A stretch of DNA of 64,000 nucleotides from Haliscomenobacter sp. Lineage in GTDB: Bacteria > Bacteroidota > Bacteroidia > Chitinophagales > Saprospiraceae. Below are positions 52,401 through 60,310 of this stretch, piece by piece; the stretch's first letter is position 1, and the number at the start of each line of letters is the position of its first letter. The position numbers were made by a program, and so were the translations under genes. The notes beneath the pieces are model-generated. The model was not told where the DNA came from, did no database searches, and worked only from the letters and a program-made list of their open reading frames with translations. Location of the stretch: NCBI GenBank assembly GCA_016713275.1, contig JADJPL010000003.1:620001-684000 (forward strand), given 5' to 3'.

Positions 52401-53454
52401 ATGGATTCTCCTGGCTTTGTTAGCAAACGTCTTTTCTTTTTCCTGATTGGAAACGCCATCATACTAAACTACATATCGGGTCAAAACGGGTCGTCTAACT
52501 GGGCGCTATTGAGTACTCAAAATTTACCAATTCCGCGGCATGAATGCGCAGCGGTTGGTATAGGCAATAGCCTTTTTCTTTTGGGTGGGCGGCGCCTAAA
52601 TCCGGTAGAGTCCCTGGATTTGAAAACAGCTACATGGACTTCCCTGGCTGCCCCTCCCTTCGAATTGCATCACTTCCAGGCCATCACCTGGAAAAAAGAA
52701 ATCTGGGTAATAGGCGCATTTACAGGTCCTTACCCTCATGAAAAACCGGCGCCCGATATTTGGATATTCAACCCCAAAACCAATAAGTGGAGACAAGGCC
52801 CAATAATCCCTGAAGGAAGAAGGCGAGGTTCCGCAGGTGCTTTTGTGTATAAAAAAAAGATTTACCTCGTTAGCGGTATAATCGACGGCCATTGGGATGG
52901 TCACGTTCCCTGGTTTGATGTTTATAATCCCAAAACAGCACATTGGGAAGCCCTCCCGGATGCGCCAAGGGCAAGAGACCATTTTCATGCTGCCAGGGTT
53001 GGGACGAAATTGTATTTGATCGGCGGAAGACGATCTTCTGGAAAAATGGGCCAAGTCTTTCAGCAGACGGTCCCCGAGGTGGATGTCTTTGATTTTAAAA
53101 CCCGGAAATGGTCGGTTTTGCCTCCAAAAGCTAATTTGCCTGTTCCTACAGCGGGGTGTTCCTCCGTCGCAATTGGTAAGCATATTTGGGTTATTGGGGG
53201 AGAAAGTACCACCCAGGGACTGGCACATGCGGAATGCCAGGTTTTTTCAACTAAAACACTTCAGTGGCAGCAACTTCCCAAATTGCATACTGGGAGGCAT
53301 GGCACACAGGCCGTCTTTTTTCCGAAACAGGTTATTGGTGCCGGCCGGTAGCGCAAAGCGCGGAGGAGGCCCCGAACAAACCTCGGTTGAATTTTTCATC
53401 CCCCCTTCACAGGGAATTAAACGTAATCAACGAAAGGCAAAAGCCCAAACGTAG
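52401..53454 (+). CDS. Kelch-repeat beta-propeller protein (one frameshift)
   Basis: This is a secreted Kelch-type propeller. A signal peptide (RLFFFLIGNAIILNYISGQ) is followed by repeats with Gly-Gly and spaced aromatic residues: GNSLFLLGGRRLNPVESLDL, KKEIWVIGAFTGPY, KKKIYLVSGIIDG, GTKLYLIGGRRSSGKMGQVF and GKHIWVIGGESTTQ. Near 53320 the frame changes and the last blade continues NRLLVPAGSAKRGGGPEQTS to 53454, about 350 residues. It may bind sugar, mutarotate it (as the Kelch protein NanM does for sialic acid) or help the enzymes around it. It lies 7 bases after the sulfatase and 38 before GH2, inside the large operon. Confidence 0.8.
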
Positions 53455-53492
53455 TCTGAACCTCTTGGTGTCGCAGGTCAAAACAAATCGAT

Positions 53493-55316
53493 ATGAAATT
53501 TAAATGTCGAGCTTTTCTTTTAATGCTGGTCTCCTTTTTATGGTCAATAAATCTAGCCAATGGCCAAAGTTGGAAAATGGCCGACGTACCCCTGAAAACT
53601 CCTTGGGCCGATCTGATCGGCCCATCTGATCCGCTTCCGGAATACCCCCGGCCAATGATGACGAGACCAAAATGGATAAACCTGAATGGTATCTGGGAAT
53701 TTCAGGAATTAGAGGCAAATTACGCGCCTCTTTTTCAAAAAAAACTCAAAGATGAAATATTGGTTCCTTTTCCCTGGGAATCTGCATTGTCGGGCATCCG
53801 GAAACAGTTTTCGGGCCAACGTGCAGTTTACCGTAGAACATTTACCATCCCAGAGGATTGGAAATCCGAGCGCATTATCCTGCATTTTGGGGCCGTAGAC
53901 TGGGAAGCCGTGGTTTATGTCAATCAAATCTGTGTAGGTACCCACCGTGGCGGATACGACGCATTTTTCTTTGATATTACCGATGCCTTAAAGGACAAAG
54001 GGCCGAGTGAACTCATAGTTCAGGTTTATGACCCTGGCAGCGACGAAGGAATTGCTTGTGGAAAGCAAAGTAATGCCCGGTTCGTCGATCCCCAACGATA
54101 TGCTTACGCTCCCGCTTCCGGTATTTGGCAGACGGTGTGGATTGAACCTGTTCCTGCCGTTTCTATCCAGGATTTCCATATCATCCCGGATATTGATGCA
54201 GGCCGGATCTCCATCACTGTTAACGCTTCCCGGTCTCTTGGAACAAGATGGAAAGCTGAGGTGGCGGTATTTGATGGAAAGGAGGAAGTGGGAAAAGCTT
54301 CCGGCTCCTTGAATGAACCCTTCTTTGTCTCCATCCCCAATGCCAAATTATGGTCGCCGGATTCTCCTTTTCTCTATGGCGTGCAAATCCGGTTGCTGGA
54401 TAGCTTGGATCAATCCGATTTGATCGGAACCTATGTTGGCATGCGAAAAATATCCTTGATCCCTCACAAGGGTCAACCCAGGCTCGCCCTTAATAATAAT
54501 TTCCTCTTCCAGTTCGGCCCTCTGGATCAGGGATATTGGCCTGATGGCATTTATACCGCTCCAACCGACGAAGCGCTTCGCTGGGATATAGAACAAATTA
54601 AACAATGGGGATTCAACATGATCCGGAAGCATATTAAAGTTGAACCCCAGCGCTGGTACTATTGGTGCGACAAAATGGGAATTCTCGTCTGGCAGGATAT
54701 GCCCAGTTCCTTTAAAAAACGCACGGAAGCGGAAAAAACGCAGTTTGAATTGGAGCTGCAAACGATGGTCAAAACCCACTGGAACCATCCAAGCATAGTC
54801 AATTGGGTTGTCTTTAATGAACATTGGGGGCTGTATGACGTCGAGCGGCTTACCGAATTCGTCATGCGGATGGATCCATCCCGCCTCGTAACAGGCAACA
54901 GCGGAATTGATGCCGGAAATCCGAATATCGACTATGAAGTAGGACACCTAAAAGACAACCACAGTTACCGCCCACCGTCCGTCCCTCTAGGCAGCCACCG
55001 TAGGGCAATCGCTAACGGAGAATATGGCGCTATCGGATATCTTGTCCAGGGGCATATCTGGGACATCGATGGGCCTTGGGTCCATTACAACTACGCTGGC
55101 AAGGAGGAAGCTACGAAAGAATATGAACGGTTCGTTGAAATGATCACTGGCAAATTTCAACAAGAAGGATTAAGCGCAGCCGTGTATACTCAATGGACGG
55201 ATGTAGAAAATGAAATGAACGGCTTATTCACCTATGACCGCAAAGTGACCAAACTCGATAAAGATCGAATTACCGCTGCCAATAAATCGGTTTGGAGTGC
55301 AGACAGGATGAAATAA
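53493..55316 (+). CDS. GH2-family beta-glycosidase, compact
   Basis: This is a secreted GH2 enzyme of 607 residues, much shorter than the one at 32016. The signal peptide (RAFLLMLVSFLWSINLANGQ) is followed by the sugar-binding jelly roll (KWINLNGIWEFQELE, AVYRRTFTIPEDW, LHFGAVDWEAVVYVNQICVG), the immunoglobulin-like domain and the TIM barrel with MIRKHIKVEPQRWYYWCDKM and GILVWQDMPSSF. Catalytic residues: acid/base Glu443 in WVVFNEHWG and nucleophile Glu510 in IANGEYGAIG. The lack of large C-terminal domains is typical of small polysaccharide-locus GH2 proteins. It could be a galactosidase, glucuronidase or mannosidase; the sequence alone does not decide. Confidence 0.88.
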   Translation: MKFKCRAFLLMLVSFLWSINLANGQSWKMADVPLKTPWADLIGPSDPLPEYPRPMMTRPKWINLNGIWEFQELEANYAPLFQKKLKDEILVPFPWESALSGIRKQFSGQRAVYRRTFTIPEDWKSERIILHFGAVDWEAVVYVNQICVGTHRGGYDAFFFDITDALKDKGPSELIVQVYDPGSDEGIACGKQSNARFVDPQRYAYAPASGIWQTVWIEPVPAVSIQDFHIIPDIDAGRISITVNASRSLGTRWKAEVAVFDGKEEVGKASGSLNEPFFVSIPNAKLWSPDSPFLYGVQIRLLDSLDQSDLIGTYVGMRKISLIPHKGQPRLALNNNFLFQFGPLDQGYWPDGIYTAPTDEALRWDIEQIKQWGFNMIRKHIKVEPQRWYYWCDKMGILVWQDMPSSFKKRTEAEKTQFELELQTMVKTHWNHPSIVNWVVFNEHWGLYDVERLTEFVMRMDPSRLVTGNSGIDAGNPNIDYEVGHLKDNHSYRPPSVPLGSHRRAIANGEYGAIGYLVQGHIWDIDGPWVHYNYAGKEEATKEYERFVEMITGKFQQEGLSAAVYTQWTDVENEMNGLFTYDRKVTKLDKDRITAANKSVWSADRMK

Positions 55317-55339
55317 TCTTCCCCTCAAATATCAGGGCA

Positions 55340-56908
55340 ATGAAAACGTGGACTTTTTTATTCGTAATGATCCTGGTTCTGGAGCATTCTTTTAGCGCCA
55401 TAGGCCAGGATTGGGAACGCTTCGAAAAGGTGAAAATGGAAGGCCAACCTTTAGCCGATCAAGGAAACGGATTCTTCCTCAACCCAATCCTTTCGGGTAA
55501 TTACGGCGATCCCTCCATTGTGCGAAGGGGAAACGATTATTTCATGGCCTTTAGCCGTGGAGATGGGATGATTCTTTGGCATTCCAGGGATTTGGTCAAC
55601 TGGACGCCCGTAATCCGTCATTTCTTACCGGAAGGATACCAACGGGTATGGGCAGTAGACCTTCAATATTTCAAGGACCAGTTTTATCTGTATATGCCTA
55701 TCAACAGTTACCCCGGCAGAAAGGAAGGAGAAACAGGGTTTGGAAATTTTGTGATCACCGCAAAAAATCCGGAAGGTCCCTGGAGCGAGCCAATAAAAAT
55801 CGACATTCCCAAACCGCCCGGGATTGACCATTGGGGCGCAATCGATCCGGGAGTCATCCGCACTCCAGGAGGAAAATTTTTTCTCTACCTCAGCGCTGGT
55901 TGGGCCCTTCCACTAGATGAAAGCGGTACAAAGTCTACTGGGCATGCCCAAAAAGTGTACGACGGTTGGGAATACCCCGCTTCCTGGAACGTAGAGTGTA
56001 AATGCCTGGAAAGTCCTAAATTGTTTTTCAAGGACGGCTATTTTTTCCTGGTGTCCGCTCAAGGCGGCACCAATGGGCCTTCAACCGCACATATGACCAT
56101 CGTTGCCCGCTCCAAATCTCCCCTGGGCCCCTGGGAAAATTCACCCTTTAATCCCCTTACGCATACCTACTCTGAAGACGAACGATGGTGGCATCAGGGG
56201 CACGGGACTATTTTCGAGGCAACAGATGGGAGTTGGTGGACCGTTTTCCATGGTCGCCTTAAAAACTATACTGGTTTAGGAAGAGCCACGTTGCTTATGC
56301 CTGTGGAATGGACTCCAGATGGCTGGCCGGTCATCAAAGACGGGTTCCAGCCCTGGAACCTAATCCCCAAACCGCCAGGGGAGAATATAGGACACGGATT
56401 TCCCCTTTCCGATTCGTTTTTGTCCTCCGAACTGGGCCCTCTTTGGCATTTTGATAATGCCAAAAAAATGCTTTTCAAACCGGGCAATGGCCAACTTCAG
56501 GTTACCGCCACCGGAAACAATCACCGAGACGGCACACTCCTGACTCTCGGCGCCGTCAATAATAGCTTTGAAGTAACCGTAGAGATCGAACTCCCGGGTG
56601 AAGACGCCACTGCCGGCTTGGCCCTGGAAAACGACGGTTTGGTATTTAACGGCCGCTCCGCCACCTTCACAGAGGGGCCGGATTGGCGCATGAACCAGGC
56701 AACTTTTTCCTCCAGGGAAACGGGCCATATTTTCTTCAAAATCAGAAATTTTCGAAAAGATATTTCCTTGTTCTACAGCGACGATGGGGCTGCTTGGACC
56801 TCGTTTGGCAAGGGGATTCGCAGGGAAGATAGTTACCGAATAAAATTATTTGCTGCGGGCACTGGCCAAGCAGTTTTTAGAAACTTTAAGTATACAGGAC
56901 TGGAATAA
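55340..56908 (+). CDS. GH43-family glycosidase with C-terminal concanavalin-like domain
   Basis: This is a secreted two-domain GH43 enzyme. The ATG at 55340 opens a signal peptide (WTFLFVMILVLEHSFSAIGQ); an upstream in-frame ATG would overlap the GH2 gene. The propeller has ILSGNYGDPSIVRRGNDYFM with the base Asp, VWAVDLQYFKDQFYLYMPIN, GAIDPGVIRTPGGKFFLYLS with the modulating Asp, and CLESPKLFFKDGYFFLVSAQ with the acid Glu. From about residue 345 a beta-sandwich (SFEVTVEIELPGEDATAGLA) resembles the GH43 C2/DUF1349 domain of beta-xylosidases. It is intact at 522 residues. It is the last recognisable gene of the plus-strand operon; beyond it composition changes. Confidence 0.87.
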   Translation: MKTWTFLFVMILVLEHSFSAIGQDWERFEKVKMEGQPLADQGNGFFLNPILSGNYGDPSIVRRGNDYFMAFSRGDGMILWHSRDLVNWTPVIRHFLPEGYQRVWAVDLQYFKDQFYLYMPINSYPGRKEGETGFGNFVITAKNPEGPWSEPIKIDIPKPPGIDHWGAIDPGVIRTPGGKFFLYLSAGWALPLDESGTKSTGHAQKVYDGWEYPASWNVECKCLESPKLFFKDGYFFLVSAQGGTNGPSTAHMTIVARSKSPLGPWENSPFNPLTHTYSEDERWWHQGHGTIFEATDGSWWTVFHGRLKNYTGLGRATLLMPVEWTPDGWPVIKDGFQPWNLIPKPPGENIGHGFPLSDSFLSSELGPLWHFDNAKKMLFKPGNGQLQVTATGNNHRDGTLLTLGAVNNSFEVTVEIELPGEDATAGLALENDGLVFNGRSATFTEGPDWRMNQATFSSRETGHIFFKIRNFRKDISLFYSDDGAAWTSFGKGIRREDSYRIKLFAAGTGQAVFRNFKYTGLE

Positions 56909-57215
56909 TAATGAAATGTGGGGATATGGGATTTTCCCCAATCATTAAGAAATGGTTCAAGGTGAAACCAGTCAGATGAGTACTCGTTCTAACGATGTTG
57001 GTTTCCAATGGGCATTCTGAAACTCAGAGAAAAAAGAATACCAGGCCGAACATCGTTCTCGTCATGGCAGGAAATTGCCCCTTGGAATTGTCCAAGGGAG
57101 TAGGTTAGTCCATTTCCATTTTGGGTTGCAAGATACTTCGTCCATCCTCTGGAATTATTCCCCATAATCCCTTAACTTGGTTTCGGATTGAACTACCTAA
57201 TAAACAATTTGGCCT
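56909..57215. other. Intergenic region at the right edge of the glycan locus
   Basis: This 307-bp gap separates the glycan locus from the GC-richer right-hand genes. Its middle contains a small sulfatase-like remnant (annotated separately). I see no clear terminator after the GH43 gene and no confident promoter for the gene at 57216. Confidence 0.4.
56995..57108 (+). pseudogene. Remnant of a sulfatase N terminus
   Basis: A 37-codon frame reads KKNTRPNIVLVMAG, which matches the first strand of S1 sulfatases (RPNIVLVMADDMG), but the metal-binding Asp pair is replaced by Gly-Asn and the frame stops 13 codons later. No active-site Cys motif follows. It is in the gap just beyond the last glycan gene, so it is probably what is left of a deleted sulfatase that once continued the operon. 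Confidence 0.4.
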
Positions 57216-57827
57216 ATGCGGCATTGGTTTACCCTCTTCCTGCTGCTTTTCTCCTTTGGCGCGGTGTCTCCGGTAGGTGCTGAAAAAACGCCGGACCCAG
57301 GTATTTTCAGGGGATATCTGGTGACGCTGAATGGCTTATCCCTCACCGGCCACGTGGCGGGAATGGGTTATTCGGGGAACCGGATGTACGTCCAATACAT
57401 CAACGACCTGGGAACGTTTTACCGGATTTGGCCCCAGATGGTCAAAGGGTTTGTCTACCACGATTTTCAAAATACGGTCGTATTTGAAAGCTGGCAGGAT
57501 AAAAAGCGGTGGCGTTTCCTGCAAGTCCTCTATAAAGGCGCGGCGATGTCCCTTTACCTCGAGCCCCAGGTTGTTTTGGACGCCGCTTCGCCCGATGGGA
57601 TCGGGCATACGGTCATCCAATCCGCGCCCGTGTATTTCGTCGAGGTCAACGGCCGTATTGTTAAAACAGGACCCGCGAACTTCCGCAAAATCATGCCCCA
57701 CCTCCTGCAGCAACGCGCGCCCCACCTGTCCCGAAAAATCGGAAACCCTGGCTACCGCTTCAAAGACCTTTGGAACATCGTTCAGGAATACAACGCGTTC
57801 TGCAAGCAAAACCCGTTCTTGCTCTAA
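57216..57827 (+). CDS. Secreted protein of unknown function
   Basis: I do not recognise this 203-residue protein. It has a clear signal peptide (HWFTLFLLLFSFGAVSPVGA), then a beta-rich region (LVTLNGLSLTGHVAGMGYSG, MYVQYINDLGTFYRIWPQMV) and a stretch with repeated aromatic residues (VVFESWQDKKRWRFLQVLYK). There are no Cys residues after the leader until CKQ near the end. Codon use is GC-richer than the glycan genes. It is followed directly by tandem repeats. A periplasmic or outer-membrane role is inferred only from the leader. Confidence 0.7.
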   Translation: MRHWFTLFLLLFSFGAVSPVGAEKTPDPGIFRGYLVTLNGLSLTGHVAGMGYSGNRMYVQYINDLGTFYRIWPQMVKGFVYHDFQNTVVFESWQDKKRWRFLQVLYKGAAMSLYLEPQVVLDAASPDGIGHTVIQSAPVYFVEVNGRIVKTGPANFRKIMPHLLQQRAPHLSRKIGNPGYRFKDLWNIVQEYNAFCKQNPFLL

Positions 57828-57830
57828 GAA

Positions 57831-57902
57831 TTTACGAAGTACGAGGTACGATTTACGATTTACGATTTACGAGGTACGATTTACGAGGTAGCGAAGTAAC
57901 GA
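57831..57902. repeat. Tandem 7-bp repeat (nnTACGA)
   Basis: About ten head-to-tail copies of a 7-base unit of the form TTTACGA, GGTACGA or AGTACGA begin 3 bases after the stop of the preceding gene. The last two copies carry an extra base. The unit class alternates (TT, AG, GG, TT, TT, TT, GG, TT, GG, AG), so it is not a pure slippage product of one word. Confidence 0.9.
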
Positions 57903-57903
57903 G

Positions 57904-57988
57904 CCTTTACATCCTTTACATCCTTTACATCCATACATCCTTTACATCCTCCACATCCTTTACATCCTCTCCCTCCTCTCCCTCCTCT
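57904..57988. repeat. Tandem 9-bp repeat (CCTTTACAT) grading into CCTCCTCTC
   Basis: Seven copies of CCTTTACAT or close variants (CCATACAT, CCTCCACAT) run from 57904 to 57965 and then pass into CCTCTCC/CTCCTCTCC units up to the stop codon of the minus-strand gene. The whole array fills the space between two convergent genes. Open frames through it are low-complexity artefacts. Confidence 0.9.
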
Positions 57989-60175
57989 CTACCTTCGCTC
58001 AAACGCGACCGGATATGCTGCCTTTCCTTCAGGCCCTTGCAGGGTGAGGAAATACATGCCGGATGGGACTTGCTGCCCGGAGGAAGCGGTTCCGTCCCAA
58101 GTCAGGCTTAGATCGTGGATTTTTCCAGCAGGAAGACCGGTGAAGGTTTTCACTTCCTGTCCCAGCGCATTGCAAATACTGATGCGGAAGGAAGCCAGGT
58201 CGAGCCCTTTCCGAAATGCGAACCGGATGATGGTTTGTTCCGAGAAGGGGTTGGGGCTGAAGGTCACTTGCAGCAAGCTATCCAGAGACCGGTTGGGGAT
58301 GGATGTCACCTCCCCTTTGGATTGATCGGTGCAGGTTGGGCAGGGCTCGCCCCCCAGCGAAGGCTCCAGGCAAAGAAACGCGGTATAGCGCGAAAGGATG
58401 CGTTCTTTCAGGCTCAGCCCAATGATTTCGCCAGTGGTGCGGTTGTTGGGGGCGTTTTCTTCCAGATGGCGGATATAGTAGCCGTGCCATAAGGTCTTGA
58501 GGGTAGAATCGCTGGGAGAAAGGACGGATTCGTCCATGGCAATCCCGTTAAAGAACAGATTTTGGTGCAAGCTGCCGGATAGCTCGACCAGAAAAGGCCA
58601 TTGCCCCTGATACCGGCCGATCTGGAAAATCGGTTTGGTAAGATCAAGCGATTCTTCGGTGGACTCACTGAGCAAAGGGTAGCGGTTGAAGCAAAAGCCT
58701 TGTTTCAGGCTGGTATGGAAATCCACCTGGGCTTTTTCGATATAAAGCAGATCCAGGATGCGTTCCGCCAAACGGGGCAAGTCGCTTTGGCCGCAGCAGG
58801 AAGTCATCAGCAGGTAGTCGCCCTTGGTTTGTCTGGAAAGGTTATAATAGAAGTATTCATTTCCCCGGTAATTGGTTCCGCCGATGTAATAACTGGTCGC
58901 ATTGATGTTTTGAAAATCGGCAATAAAACACGGGGTGGAGGCACTGTGATCCAGCGCGCTGAGTTCATTGAGCAATGGGTTGGCAACGGTGGGGTCGCCT
59001 TCCGCGCTGGAATTGGCAAAAAGCAGCATTTTTCCGCCCGTTTTTTGCTCTCCGATCCAGGAAATTCCTTTCCCTATCAGCGTAGGCAAGTTGCTGGAAC
59101 TGATAGCGGAGGATTCGGCCTGTTGAAAAAGGTGCTGGATATTCGATTCCGTGGCGGCGACCCAGGTTGGAGCAACCGGCGAAGGGGACAGGCTGGCTAC
59201 CATGACGTTGATAAAGTCGCCGGGCCTTACTTTTTTCATCAACTGGTTCCGGATGGTTTGCAGGTACGTTTGCAGCGTGATGCCCAATACTTTTTCCGGA
59301 TTGTAATGCAACAAGACCAGCACCCGCTGGGGAGGGAGAATCTGAGCGGCCCCCAAAACCCTGGAAGGCAAAACCCCTAATTGGTAATACCCTTCGCTCC
59401 CCGAACCATACCGGCTCAGATAGACTCCTTCCTTCCAGGGCGCATCAAAGGCGATCTCAAGCTGCTTATTGGTGGAGAGGTAGTTTCGAGGGATAGTGGC
59501 TGCCTTAAAGCTGCCCAGTTCCGGGGTGGAAAAGTCGCGGAAGGGTACGTCGGGATGGGTGTATACCCGGGGATTCGTCCATTCCGCCGAAGGGAAAACC
59601 CGGACTTGCAAGTCGGGAACGTTGCGCGATAAGGAGACCAGACTTTCGGGAATAGCCATTTTGACTTCGTTTTCCGACCAGGAATTCGGAACCAGAAAGG
59701 TCAGTTTGACTTTTCGGCTTTTGCCCATGGGCAATGGGTAAATCTGTAAGCGATAACGCCCGGAGCCTTCTTTAAAAAGGATCGAAGGATCCCGGCGGCG
59801 GTTGACGATGCTTTCGTAAATCTGGGAGGCCGTCCAACGGTCGAGGATTTTTGCCTGGATGATTTGGTCGTCGACCCACAGCCAGGAATCGGTCACCATG
59901 GCTTCCCGGGGCAGTTGAAAATCAAAACGCACTTCCAGGGGAAGATCTGGAGTAAAAAGCGATTCAGCGCCCTTGGCAGAGAAGGTCAGGTACATCCCCA
60001 CTTCCGTATAAGCGCCATGTGGGGCCAGGGTAAATATCGCTTCGTCGATGTTGGCGGGGGCGGTTCTCCATGAGGCTTGAGGGTTGTAAACCCTCAGGTA
60101 ATTCTGGGCGGAGCCAATGATTGGCAAGGCGGCGACCAGGAGGCTCGCAGCCAGCAGGAGGAGTTTTTGTTTCAT
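57989..60175 (-). CDS. VIT-domain protein with T9SS sorting domain
   Basis: This is a secreted 728-residue protein with an N-terminal VIT (inter-alpha-trypsin) domain and a T9SS tail. The signal peptide (KLLLLAASLLVAALPIIGSA) is followed by the VIT fold (LRVYNPQASWRTAPANIDEA, VDDQIIQAKILDRWTASQIY, YESIVNRRRDPSILF, GSGRYRLQIYPLPMGKSRKV). The middle looks like a von Willebrand A domain in which the usual DxSxS metal site is absent (VLVLLHYNPEKVLG). The end is VTFSPNPFSEQTIIRFAFRK and SGMYFLTLQGPEGKA, a type A sorting domain. VIT/T9SS proteins in Bacteroidota are mostly uncharacterised; adhesion or surface assembly is a guess. It ends against the tandem repeats. Confidence 0.85.
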   Translation of the reverse strand: MKQKLLLLAASLLVAALPIIGSAQNYLRVYNPQASWRTAPANIDEAIFTLAPHGAYTEVGMYLTFSAKGAESLFTPDLPLEVRFDFQLPREAMVTDSWLWVDDQIIQAKILDRWTASQIYESIVNRRRDPSILFKEGSGRYRLQIYPLPMGKSRKVKLTFLVPNSWSENEVKMAIPESLVSLSRNVPDLQVRVFPSAEWTNPRVYTHPDVPFRDFSTPELGSFKAATIPRNYLSTNKQLEIAFDAPWKEGVYLSRYGSGSEGYYQLGVLPSRVLGAAQILPPQRVLVLLHYNPEKVLGITLQTYLQTIRNQLMKKVRPGDFINVMVASLSPSPVAPTWVAATESNIQHLFQQAESSAISSSNLPTLIGKGISWIGEQKTGGKMLLFANSSAEGDPTVANPLLNELSALDHSASTPCFIADFQNINATSYYIGGTNYRGNEYFYYNLSRQTKGDYLLMTSCCGQSDLPRLAERILDLLYIEKAQVDFHTSLKQGFCFNRYPLLSESTEESLDLTKPIFQIGRYQGQWPFLVELSGSLHQNLFFNGIAMDESVLSPSDSTLKTLWHGYYIRHLEENAPNNRTTGEIIGLSLKERILSRYTAFLCLEPSLGGEPCPTCTDQSKGEVTSIPNRSLDSLLQVTFSPNPFSEQTIIRFAFRKGLDLASFRISICNALGQEVKTFTGLPAGKIHDLSLTWDGTASSGQQVPSGMYFLTLQGPEGKAAYPVAFERR

Positions 60176-60310
60176 TTCCGGTTGGTTTTCGAAGGTAAAC
60201 AGTTGGTTTGGGGCAAAGCGCTTTTGCTGGCCTAAAGGTAAGGACTACCGCTGCGGGGGTCAACCTGCAAAAGGGAATGCGTCTGCCAGTTTGCAAAAGG
60301 AAAACGGCGC

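Noticed and set aside
57831..57988. Possible CRISPR array
   Set aside because: The units are 7 and 9 bp and contiguous, with no unique spacers and no cas genes nearby.
57770..58111. An open frame crossing the tandem repeats
   Set aside because: Its product is low-complexity sequence dictated by the 7- and 9-bp repeats and it overlaps two real genes.
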